From Phoenicibacter sp963592435 (lineage in GTDB: Bacteria; Actinomycetota; Coriobacteriia; Coriobacteriales; Eggerthellaceae): 37,348 nt of DNA. The first letter of the stretch is position 1; each line of letters begins with the position of its first letter. Of this stretch, positions 25,320 through 32,510 are shown in pieces. The stretch is from the NCBI GenBank assembly GCA_963592435.1, contig CAVAWT010000015.1, positions 1-37,348 on the forward strand. The letters are read 5' to 3'. A model generated the notes under the pieces. The model worked only from the letters and a program-made list of their open reading frames with translations. It did not search any database and was not told where the DNA came from. The position numbers and the translations under genes are program-made.

Positions 25320-26318
25320 TTACCACAATTCGACAGTGAACGTTTCGTTGGCGAGCTTGACTGAATCACCTTCCTTGAGGGCAAAAATTCTGTTTGCAGG
25401 AAGTTTTTTACCGTTAAGGTGCGTCCCGTTTGTTGACCCCAAATCGCAAATCGTAAAAAACCCATCCTCAAAGTCAACTTTTGCATGTTTTCTTGAAATT
25501 GAAGGAACGTCCCCAATCTGCATCTGCGCTTGGTCGCCCGAACCAATTATCGCAGGAAATTCGTTGAAGATGAGGCGCTGACCAGTTGAAACTCGCAGGA
25601 AACCGCAGTTCGAGGGCTCACCTGTTGCCTCTTGTGAATTATCCTGAAATCTTGTTGCTTCAACAAAAACATCTTTCTTGGCACCGAGCGATTCGTAGGA
25701 ATCAAGCTTCAAATCGGCCGTTTTTGGAGCCAAGACCTCCTCTTCGCGCTTGTCAGTGAAAGTTTCAGCGCAAATTGAGTCGACCATGTCTTTGAATTTT
25801 GTCACACTGAAAAGCTCACGCAGAACGAAGAAATCGCGGTAGCGCTGAAGCAAGTACGCGTCCGATGATTCGTTTGCGAGCTGCAACTTTTCTCCCACTT
25901 CAATCAAAAAATCATAGAGTGGCTTAGACGTGTTTTCTGGCGCTTTGAAGGGAAGATAGACAAATTTCAGCTGCATGTCGTCTTTGTTTATCAAGACAAA
26001 TTTTGTGTCGAACAAAACATATTCATTTTGCACAGAATTCTCGCGCATATATGTCAAAAAAGTGCTCAAAGATTGCAGGACCTGTGCAAATTGCTCACGA
26101 AGAAGGGCATATGCAAAAAACTCATCCAGCGAAATCAAGTTGTTGACAGAAAACTTAAGAGTCGTCGTTTTCTTCTTCGCTTCATATTTAAAAGGCAAAA
26201 ACCATTTTTTACCAAGCGAAAAACTTGAAGCGGCATACGAATCGAACGACTCGCGCGCTTTCGCTTTGCAGGTGATTGTTGTCACACCAAACTTGTCTGT
26301 TTTGTCTTTGAGCTTCAT
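25320..26318 (-). CDS. FHA domain protein with DUF6382-like N-terminus
   Basis: 332-residue cytosolic protein. The C-terminal 90 residues are an FHA phosphothreonine-binding domain: IIGSGDQAQMQIGD, SRKHAKVDF and LGSTNGTHLNGKKL. The N-terminal 180 residues contain NEYVLFDTKFVLINKDDMQLKFVYLPF. This resembles DUF6382, found N-terminal to FHA domains, and recalls the pseudokinase-like cytosolic part of EssB. That is a pattern impression, not an alignment. It may be the missing EssB-type component or a phospho-dependent adaptor. It lies in the accessory block between the two cassettes, downstream of the Ser-rich and zinc-ribbon genes. Confidence 0.8.
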   Translation of the reverse strand: MKLKDKTDKFGVTTITCKAKARESFDSYAASSFSLGKKWFLPFKYEAKKKTTTLKFSVNNLISLDEFFAYALLREQFAQVLQSLSTFLTYMRENSVQNEYVLFDTKFVLINKDDMQLKFVYLPFKAPENTSKPLYDFLIEVGEKLQLANESSDAYLLQRYRDFFVLRELFSVTKFKDMVDSICAETFTDKREEEVLAPKTADLKLDSYESLGAKKDVFVEATRFQDNSQEATGEPSNCGFLRVSTGQRLIFNEFPAIIGSGDQAQMQIGDVPSISRKHAKVDFEDGFFTICDLGSTNGTHLNGKKLPANRIFALKEGDSVKLANETFTVELW

Positions 26319-26352
26319 TCACCAAACGCATCGTAGCTCTTAAGGCGAAATT

Positions 26353-27069
26353 CTAACTAATCTCAAACATCTGAAAATCGGAAAGATATGTCACATGTCC
26401 GTGATTCGTGAGGTCACATTCGCTTGACGAATGGAGTGTGAAACTGCAAGAAGTCCCAGAAGCAAATTGAACACTTTGAGTGTCGTTCTTCAATCCCACC
26501 AGCACAGTTTTTCCATTGTACTTTGAAAAATAGGAACGAATTGCATCTTCATTTGAAAACTTCATGCCTTCATTGCTCACAGAAGCGCAGAGTGTTTGCG
26601 TTGAACGCGTCGTGTGCTGAGTTGCTTGATAGCCCGAGATGGTGACGGGCTCTGTGAGTCTGATGTAGTATGTAACGTAGGTGCGCGCAGAATCATACTG
26701 ATCAGCATGCATCTTCACTTCCCCCTGCACAACAGTGTCGTAGCCTTCGGCTTTCAAGGTCGCTGTTAATTTTTCCACAGTCGACCCACTCTCACCGCCA
26801 GATTGCGAACTTCCTGAAGAGCCATTGTTAGCATTTGACGAAGATGATGAGCTGTTAGAATTTTGAGAGCCTCCATCATTTGAAGAAGTGCCACTTTCAT
26901 CAGAAGTTGCTTGCTTGTTCGAGCTCTCGATCGCCGACTGAGCCTCGTCTAAACTTTTATAGGTGCCGCGATTACTCGAAGATGAAACAAGAACTCCGAG
27001 CACCACAGCCAAAACAACGACAATTCCCCAGCAAACGATGTTAGCAATTTTTAATTTTTTAGCGTCCAT
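26353..27069 (-). CDS. Membrane-anchored Ser-rich protein of unknown function
   Basis: 238 residues: a short cytosolic start, one membrane helix (about residues 8-29), a Ser/Asn/Gly-rich spacer (about 48-95) and a C-terminal extracellular domain (about 97-238). The domain is rich in beta-type segments such as YVTYYIRLTEPVTI and TVLVGLKNDTQSVQF. I do not recognise that domain. The layout matches surface-exposed proteins that stand off the membrane on a flexible stalk. It lies between the zinc-ribbon and FHA genes with short gaps, so it is probably co-transcribed with them. Confidence 0.7.
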   Translation of the reverse strand: MDAKKLKIANIVCWGIVVVLAVVLGVLVSSSSNRGTYKSLDEAQSAIESSNKQATSDESGTSSNDGGSQNSNSSSSSSNANNGSSGSSQSGGESGSTVEKLTATLKAEGYDTVVQGEVKMHADQYDSARTYVTYYIRLTEPVTISGYQATQHTTRSTQTLCASVSNEGMKFSNEDAIRSYFSKYNGKTVLVGLKNDTQSVQFASGTSCSFTLHSSSECDLTNHGHVTYLSDFQMFEIS

Positions 27070-27102
27070 TTTCTTGTCTCCAAACCTTAAGAAGCTTTAC
27101 TG

Positions 27103-27918
27103 TTAGTTGGGGTGAACTTTGTTTAAGTCGTAACCGCGAGATGACAAAACAGAGTTTAAGAACTGCGCATTTTTGTTTTCAACATCACTTGGCGAATATT
27201 TATTCAGAAACTCATCAGCCTCGATTATGCCTGAATACCAACTTTGCTTGTTGAAATAGTCTTGAAGCCAGTTGTTTTTGAACTTGCGACCGTGACGCGC
27301 CCAAATTTCGTTTTGCGCGATGCAAATTTGATCATCAGTCAAGCCAGAAATGTCGGAATTTGTCAATTCCTTTGTTGAACTGTTTTCGAGGACATAAGTT
27401 TTTGTTTTCTCAGCCTCTTTCGTTGCTTGAGAGTCTGTTTTCTTCTCTTCTTCAGAATTATCTGACTTGTTTTCTTCTCCAGAATTTTCACTTTCATCAG
27501 TTGCTTGAGTTTGAGATGTAACAGAGCTGAAAGGCGTGTCTTTCAAAAATTCGATTGAAGGCTTTGTTGCAGCCAAAATGACGAGAACGAGAAGGACAAC
27601 AGCAACAATGCATCCAACAATGAGAGAAATTTTCAAAGCTTTAGTGTTGTCAGCTTTTGGTTTTTCGGGAGCTTTGGTATAAGTTTGAGTTTGCGCTGCA
27701 CCAGCAGGCTCTTGCTCACTTCTATCTTCAACTGCGCTCAGAAGCTGAGTCTTATCCTCAGACGCAGATGATTCAGCAGGCGTAACAGGCGTGAGAAGTT
27801 CAGTCGAACCTTCGCTCTCTTCGTTTTGAGGTTCTTCACCGAGCCCGACTTTTGTGCCACATTCTGGGCAAAAAAGGTCGTCATCACCAATTTCATTTCC
27901 GCATTCTGTGCAAAACAT
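27103..27918 (-). CDS. Zinc-ribbon, single-helix membrane protein with YARHG domain
   Basis: 271 residues. An N-terminal zinc ribbon uses Cys3, Cys6, Cys17 and Cys20 (CTEC...CPEC). An acidic linker leads to one membrane helix (about 96-117), an acidic extracellular linker and a C-terminal YARHG domain with ICIAQNEIWARHGRKF, LQDYF and SWYSG. YARHG domains are extracellular and of unknown role. The zinc ribbon would be cytosolic. The AAAGGTGAT ribosome site and the AT box at 27966-27981 suggest that a new transcription unit starts here. Confidence 0.87.
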   Translation of the reverse strand: MFCTECGNEIGDDDLFCPECGTKVGLGEEPQNEESEGSTELLTPVTPAESSASEDKTQLLSAVEDRSEQEPAGAAQTQTYTKAPEKPKADNTKALKISLIVGCIVAVVLLVLVILAATKPSIEFLKDTPFSSVTSQTQATDESENSGEENKSDNSEEEKKTDSQATKEAEKTKTYVLENSSTKELTNSDISGLTDDQICIAQNEIWARHGRKFKNNWLQDYFNKQSWYSGIIEADEFLNKYSPSDVENKNAQFLNSVLSSRGYDLNKVHPN

Positions 27919-27965
27919 ACTTCAATCACCTTTGCCGTTGTTGCTTTCAAATAACAATTTATCAA

Positions 27966-28016
27966 TGCTATAAATATATATTATTTGCAGACATTCTGTC
28001 AACCAAGGACCGTCCC
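27966..28016. promoter_or_regulatory. AT box and GGACCGTCC palindrome upstream of the zinc-ribbon gene
   Basis: TGCTATAAATATATAT (27966-27981) lies 48 bases upstream of the start codon and GGACCGTCCC (28007-28016) a further 25 bases on. The pair matches the arrangement upstream of cassette 2 at 23834-23910. Promoter or repeat origin cannot be told apart by eye. Confidence 0.5.
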
Positions 28017-28036
28017 TATTTTGTGAGACAAGGGCT

Positions 28037-28151
28037 TGAGGCAACCCTAGGCGAGCAATGAGAAATTTTCGACGAATGGGTCTTCCGAGGTGTCTGAGGA
28101 CGCGAAGCGTCCGAGTTCCGAGGAAATGAGGAGAAAATTGCGAATGGGTTG
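28037..28151 (-). repeat. 115-bp repeat, copy 2 (inverted relative to 19207-19321)
   Basis: Reverse complement of the 19207-19321 copy with only a few mismatches. The core runs CAACCCATTC, then a CTCCTCATTTCCTCGG stretch, to GCTCGCCTA. It lies downstream of the DUF2207-like gene 28253-29347, as the other copy lies downstream of 19360-20763, but in the opposite orientation. The two copies enclose about 8.9 kb. Confidence 0.9.
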
Positions 28152-28162
28152 CTCGTCTCGTG

Positions 28163-28225
28163 TTGCCGAAAGCCTTTGTCTCACGCAGGACCGTCCCCAT
28201 TGCGTGAGACAAAAGCTTTCGGCAA
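28163..28225. repeat. 63-bp near-perfect hairpin with GGACCGTCCCC in the loop
   Basis: Arms TTGCCGAAAGCCTTTGTCTC plus ACGCA (left) and the complementary arm ending CTTTCGGCAA (28225) pair over about 25 bases with one mismatch. The loop holds GGACCGTCCCC (28188-28198). A half copy with the same palindrome and GTGAGACAA arm lies at 28007-28045. This is the strongest foldback in the window and has the look of a REP- or MITE-like unit. It could also terminate transcription in either direction. Confidence 0.88.
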
Positions 28226-28252
28226 GCAATCGCATGGCTGCCATAATTTACT

Positions 28253-29347
28253 TTACTGATAACGTTCGCTCATTCGAATCCAGAAAAAGATGATCCAATT
28301 CAGGGGGAACGGCGACGACCTTATCAAAATGTCTCTAATTATAATTTTAGTAGCCAAACGAATTGCGAATGTTTGTTCCAGATTTTTGGGGAGTTTAACA
28401 ATCTCTACAGTGCTGTACTTTTGAGCGATTCTGATTGCTTTTTGTGAAACACCAAGCAAATAACCCCATTTAATGAAGTCTCCCCAAACGATGCTCGCGC
28501 TCGGCGGTTGATCCTTTATGTTCGTGAAATCTTCAATCCAATTTTTCAATCCTCGAATTTGTTTTGTGAGCTCAAGTTCTTCTGGCGTATATTTCTCAAA
28601 ACGTTCCACGATAAAAGCTACAAACTTTGCTATTGTGGGAGGAGCGAGCAACAAGCAATAAGCTATTAAGAAAGGGTTTGATTGGAGCATAACAGGTTTG
28701 TTTATTGCAGCAAGGATCGCGATGGGCGACAAAAACGCCGCAAAAATTACACTTACCGACACAAAACCCATTACATTAACTCTTAAGGCCTGGACCTCTG
28801 AACTGACTCCGTCTGGCCGTCCCAAGATTTTAAACCTCTTTTTAATCTTATCGTCGAAAAATTTTAAGACTAAAAACCAGTCTTCTGAATTGATTTGTTT
28901 TCGAAATGCACTTTCAGACTTAATTTTCATCCCCTCATCTAGTTTTCGGGAATATTTATTAATCTTGTCGAGATGAATCACATAGTCATCATCGCTGATT
29001 TTTTCCAAGGGGCAGTCATCTTCCCAGTCATCGTTCAAAATTGCTTTACCTGCATCAATAAGAGAAATTTTCTCAAACGTCTCTTTCTCACCTTCACTCA
29101 GCAATTGCCACTTAATCCTGATCTCGTCTTCTTCGATTTCAATCTTTTCTTTGTCCAAACAATCAAGAAGAACATATGAAATCAGATTTTGCTCTGGCAA
29201 AATGTCCTCCAAAGTCCTGCCGTGCGGATTTTTGTAGGAAAGAGCAAGAACTGCATCTTGGACAGGATTGTCAGATTTTGGAATGTCGCGAAAATAAACA
29301 CCATCGAGCACCTTCGGACGCATTCTTCCAACAATTGCCATGAACAC
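28253..29347 (-). CDS. DUF2207-like membrane protein, possibly 5'-truncated
   Basis: 364 residues from a GTG start; related to the 467-residue protein at 19360-20763. A winged-helix-like segment (LISYVLLDCLDKEKIEIEED) is followed by two membrane helices (about 195-250), the block GLKNWIEDFTNIKDQP...VWGDFIKWGYLLGVSQKA and a hydrophobic C-terminus. The frame stays open 48 bases upstream of the GTG and encodes the rest of a membrane helix (IIFGSIDAICIALLVFMAIVG). That stretch has no ATG, GTG or TTG start before a TAA at 29396-29398. The gene therefore looks truncated at its 5' end or uses a non-standard start. It closes cassette 1. Confidence 0.6.
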   Translation of the reverse strand: MFMAIVGRMRPKVLDGVYFRDIPKSDNPVQDAVLALSYKNPHGRTLEDILPEQNLISYVLLDCLDKEKIEIEEDEIRIKWQLLSEGEKETFEKISLIDAGKAILNDDWEDDCPLEKISDDDYVIHLDKINKYSRKLDEGMKIKSESAFRKQINSEDWFLVLKFFDDKIKKRFKILGRPDGVSSEVQALRVNVMGFVSVSVIFAAFLSPIAILAAINKPVMLQSNPFLIAYCLLLAPPTIAKFVAFIVERFEKYTPEELELTKQIRGLKNWIEDFTNIKDQPPSASIVWGDFIKWGYLLGVSQKAIRIAQKYSTVEIVKLPKNLEQTFAIRLATKIIIRDILIRSSPFPLNWIIFFWIRMSERYQ

Positions 29348-29538
29348 AAGAAGTGCAATGCAGATTGCGTCTATGGAACCAAAAATGATTGTTATTTAAA
29401 CTGACCAAACATCCATTTAAAGATTATATATCTAAGTAGTTTTTCAAATAAAGCATCTGTCTATTAAATCTGATAGATAACTAGCAAAAACGACGAATTA
29501 AAATTAAATGATTAAAGAGCCACAAGTTTGAGTTAGCA

Positions 29539-30498
29539 CTATTTGAAGTCATACATTGGCATGTCATTAAACTTTTTAATCTTTTCCCGCTGCTTCACTG
29601 CTTGTTGCTCTTTTGCAAGACCTCTGTCGTAATCTTTAGATTCTTTACCTGTTTCTTGCCCAAAGCACTGATATTCATAGCCAACATCATATTCAATGCT
29701 GCTAATTTTGGAATCAACGTCGAGGGCCAGGCTCCCAATAGAGGACCCTGTAAGTGCTTTTGCTTTCCTAGTTGAATCGTCAAGGCCTCTCAGGTCGTAC
29801 GTGTCCTTTATGGTACTAACATGATAGCCTTTGTCGTCGTATGAGATTCCAGGATTAACTATTGAATAAAGATTTTTAATGGTCTCATTGCTAACGTTAT
29901 TATCAACAGCAATTTCTCCAACGATTGAAACAACCAGACTTCCCAAGTTTGCAAGAACAAGCCCAGCCGCAGTGCCTCCACTGGCGAACGCCATCGCAAA
30001 ATCCAAAACCAATCCAGGGATTGCATCTAAGACTTTTTCGACGATTGTATCAACAGTGTTCTCATTAATCAACTCTTCCAAACCAAAATCATTTGCGACG
30101 TCAAGAAGAAATTGTTTCACATCGTCTCTGCAAGCATCTTTCACCTGATCCATTGCCCAGCTGATTGGAGTTACGACATGTTCAGAACCAGTTGACTCAA
30201 AATGTTTGCTCCACTTATCATCAACTTGCTCAAATTTTTCAGCTGACTCAATGCAAATGCTGCCTAACCTGTTCATGGCATCGGAAATTGGAGCAAGGTT
30301 ATCCCACTTCAGACTGTTTATTGCATTATTTGCAGAATTAACATAAGACTGCGTTGAAGCATCCGCAGATGAACCCATTGACGTAAGCAGCCCGCTAAGG
30401 CGATCAAGAAGATTCCAAATGTTGTCCCAGTCTCTTTTGTTCTGCAGGTCTCTGCCTGCTTGACGAATTGCATTTGTTTCAATGTCAATTAGAGTCAC
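29539..30498 (-). CDS. Putative large type VII substrate, cassette 1
   Basis: 319 residues, paralogue of 21823-22815. DWDNIW lies near residue 23, and a helical N-terminal part of about 130 residues follows. A long Gly/Ala/Val hydrophobic stretch (about 158-196, LVLDFAMAFASGGTAAGLVL) precedes NETIKNLYSI near 204 and a charged Lys-rich tail. The hydrophobic stretch is long enough to span a membrane twice as a hairpin, which would suit a membrane-damaging substrate or a component inserted in a target membrane. No enzyme motif is visible. I use the GTG start because AAGGAG lies seven bases upstream. It follows the WKD variant WXG protein. Confidence 0.65.
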   Translation of the reverse strand: MTLIDIETNAIRQAGRDLQNKRDWDNIWNLLDRLSGLLTSMGSSADASTQSYVNSANNAINSLKWDNLAPISDAMNRLGSICIESAEKFEQVDDKWSKHFESTGSEHVVTPISWAMDQVKDACRDDVKQFLLDVANDFGLEELINENTVDTIVEKVLDAIPGLVLDFAMAFASGGTAAGLVLANLGSLVVSIVGEIAVDNNVSNETIKNLYSIVNPGISYDDKGYHVSTIKDTYDLRGLDDSTRKAKALTGSSIGSLALDVDSKISSIEYDVGYEYQCFGQETGKESKDYDRGLAKEQQAVKQREKIKKFNDMPMYDFK

Positions 30499-30579
30499 AG
30501 CAATCTCCTTGGCTTTGGGCTCGGATCAAGAAACATCTTCATAAACTGGCGATTAAATAAAATCACCAATCTTATTACC

Positions 30580-30879
30580 TCATTCATTCTGTTCATTTGC
30601 GATTCGCTCACTCTCAGCTTTCTCTGCAAATTTAATTGCCTGAGTCGCATAATAATTTACATTTGCAAATTTGGTCATTGCATCGCTGATAGCATTGTTG
30701 ATGGCAGACGAACAAGCCATTGCCCGAGAACCATTTTCATCCTTCCATGAGCTCTGAACTGTGGAATCAAAAGCCGACAACACGTCTCTTTTCTCTCCAA
30801 CTCTTCCATAGAAACTAACATTCCACGATTCGTTGGTTAAAGTGTTTAGAGTTTGTTTCGCATTTTCGATTTCGCTCAT
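30580..30879 (-). CDS. WXG100-like protein with WKD turn, cassette 1
   Basis: 99-residue helical protein. The expected turn reads SSWKDENG, so the glycine of WXG is displaced by Asp-Glu-Asn. Charged C-terminal helix ending in EQNE. I use ATG 30879, preceded by AGGG; a GTG five codons upstream overlaps the previous gene's end and is less likely. By position it corresponds to the WRG protein of cassette 2. It may be a chaperone-like partner rather than a secreted WXG protein. Confidence 0.72.
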   Translation of the reverse strand: MSEIENAKQTLNTLTNESWNVSFYGRVGEKRDVLSAFDSTVQSSWKDENGSRAMACSSAINNAISDAMTKFANVNYYATQAIKFAEKAESERIANEQNE

Positions 30880-30897
30880 ATTAAACCCTGTCACTCG

Positions 30898-31185
30898 CTA
30901 AAATTTCTGATTCGATTTTATAATTCCCATTTCTGTAAGTTGGTAAAGCTGTGACCAGCATTGAACTTTAGTAGAAATTCCAGAAGTCGCATAGACAACA
31001 ATGTCGCAGGCGTTCTTAAGGGAAAGCAATGCATTACTGTAGCTGTTTTTGGCATTGCCTTCCCATGAATCGAACCTGCATTTATCTTGAATCTGATTAA
31101 AAGAACCTTCGATTTCCTCTTTTATGCCTTTAACACGATTAGCATAATTGCTAACCTCGTCAGTCATAATGCTAATGCTGCCCAT
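30898..31185 (-). CDS. WXG100-type protein (WEG), cassette 1
   Basis: 95-residue helical-hairpin protein with SWEGNAKNSY near residue 40. It corresponds to the WEG protein of cassette 2 at 23179-23472 and shares its tail pattern. The ribosome site GGGAGAG precedes the ATG. It sits between the WHG and WKD genes with 12-24 base gaps, so the group is one transcript. Probably a small secreted partner of the neighbouring large protein. Confidence 0.83.
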   Translation of the reverse strand: MGSISIMTDEVSNYANRVKGIKEEIEGSFNQIQDKCRFDSWEGNAKNSYSNALLSLKNACDIVVYATSGISTKVQCWSQLYQLTEMGIIKSNQKF

Positions 31186-31208
31186 GCGACTCTCCCGTCA
31201 AGTTACAA

Positions 31209-31514
31209 TTAAACATAAAATCCATTAAGAGCACCTGCCGCATCGTTGTAGGCACTCTCGTAATCTGAACGAGCCCAATATATATCATTCTCAAGCCCAC
31301 GCAAAACTTCCTGCACGTCTTCCAGGACATCCTTCATTTTTCCGTTTACAAAATTTCTAAAAACGTCATAATCGTCGCCATGCCAAACAGAAGCAAGCTC
31401 ATCGGTCGTCGAAATCAGAGAATTGCACTGGTTCTTAAAATTCTCTTCTTCTTGACAAACAGTCTCAAAGCCCCTTTGAAGCTCGTCAGTGTCAACTTTT
31501 AAATGAACGCTCAT
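31209..31514 (-). CDS. WXG100-type protein (WHG), cassette 1
   Basis: 101-residue helical protein with SVWHGDDYDVF near residue 43. It corresponds to the WSG protein of cassette 2. The second helix is amphipathic, and the C-terminus carries YWARSDYESAY. The ribosome site is weak, so translation may depend on the preceding gene, whose stop is 17 bases upstream. Confidence 0.83.
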   Translation of the reverse strand: MSVHLKVDTDELQRGFETVCQEEENFKNQCNSLISTTDELASVWHGDDYDVFRNFVNGKMKDVLEDVQEVLRGLENDIYWARSDYESAYNDAAGALNGFYV

Positions 31515-31531
31515 TTTCTTAAATTATTACC

Positions 31532-31831
31532 CTACCCTGCAAACGAGGCGTTGGAAGCTTTGAGTGCTGCTTCTGCGTCGTCATAGTTTTGGGCTGTTTG
31601 CTCCATGAATGGAACATATTGGTCGCGAATCATCTGATAGCCTTTGTCGAGGTCGGCCTTGAGAGCGTTGAAGGTTTGAAGATATTGATTTTTTGCTTCA
31701 CCTTCCCAAGAAACAAGACCCTGGATTCTTGAATTTGCACGCTCAATCAGGTCTTTCATTCTCTCGTTGTCAGAATTAACTTGGTCTTTGACGTTTCTGA
31801 CCAAGCTTGAAGTGATTTTTACATTAGCCAT
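31532..31831 (-). CDS. WXG100-type protein (WEG), core secretion gene
   Basis: 99-residue protein with SWEGEAKNQY near residue 42 and a clean amphipathic helical hairpin, close to the EsxA consensus. AAGGAG precedes ATG 31831 by eight bases; an in-frame TTG two codons upstream is less likely. Because it lies next to the EssC/EsaB pair it is one of the two best candidates for the general WXG partner of the machine rather than a cassette-specific partner. Confidence 0.87.
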   Translation of the reverse strand: MANVKITSSLVRNVKDQVNSDNERMKDLIERANSRIQGLVSWEGEAKNQYLQTFNALKADLDKGYQMIRDQYVPFMEQTAQNYDDAEAALKASNASFAG

Positions 31832-31870
31832 TTTCAAAACTCCTTATAATAATTTACAACTTGTCACTTA

Positions 31871-32182
31871 TTACCAGCCGACCTGCAAACTTGCAGCGCC
31901 ACTTCTGATGTTTTCCTGCGTCGCTTGATATCTCTCGCGCGACGTTCTCATCGCAGTTTCAGCGCCAACGAGAAGCTGGTGCATTTTGTCCCAAGTTGGC
32001 TTCTGAGCTTTGATTTGCTCGTCGAACTGTTTGTAGTCAACGCCGTCCCAGACCTCGACCATCTGCTCATTTTTGGCGATGATGTCTTCATAGAGCTGCC
32101 TGTACTCTTCATAAATCGCCTTGATTTCGGCTTCCGCAACCTGCATGTCTGCATAATCTGCACCAATTTTGTCAACACCCAT
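31871..32182 (-). CDS. WXG100-type protein (WDG), core secretion gene
   Basis: 103-residue helical protein with VWDGVDYKQF near residue 45 and Gly-Trp at its very C-terminus (LQVGW). AAGGAG precedes the ATG by nine bases. First WXG-type gene after esaB, paired with the WEG protein at 31532; the two may form a heterodimer as ESAT-6/CFP-10 do. Confidence 0.87.
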   Translation of the reverse strand: MGVDKIGADYADMQVAEAEIKAIYEEYRQLYEDIIAKNEQMVEVWDGVDYKQFDEQIKAQKPTWDKMHQLLVGAETAMRTSRERYQATQENIRSGAASLQVGW

Positions 32183-32254
32183 AATAATTACTCCTTCTTA
32201 ATCAAAAATACGTTACATATTTCAAGCCACACTTCAAAAATGTGGCAGTGAAAC

Positions 32255-32509
32255 CTAGATCAACATCGCACGCAGCCCATTTCCAAGACACAGGTCTTGT
32301 GGCGTTTTGCTCAACGCGAAAGGACGACCAGTCGCCTGCTCGCACAACAGCAACTTCTCGTCGAACGTAAACTGCCCGCGTGTGACAGATTTTGCCACTT
32401 CACCGACTAGCTCGTTTAGCTGGGCAAACGTCAAATTGACAGGAACCCAAACTTCAAGCGTTTGCGAAAGCGAAGGCAAAAGAACGTTTATCAAAATTTT
32501 CCCGTCCAA
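32255..32509 (-). CDS. esaB: YukD/EsaB-like ubiquitin-fold protein
   Basis: 84 residues that fit the small ubiquitin-like regulator of type VII secretion: an opening strand KILINVLLPSL, a strand EVWVPVNLTFAQLNELV and a closing NGLRAMLI. I choose TTG 32509 as start because AGGCGGTGA, an almost perfect match to the ribosome-binding consensus, lies five bases upstream. That site is made of the last codons and stop of essC, so translation would be coupled. A GTG three codons upstream is the alternative. The symbol rests on fold resemblance and position. Confidence 0.75.
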   Translation of the reverse strand: MDGKILINVLLPSLSQTLEVWVPVNLTFAQLNELVGEVAKSVTRGQFTFDEKLLLCEQATGRPFALSKTPQDLCLGNGLRAMLI

Positions 32510-32510
32510 G

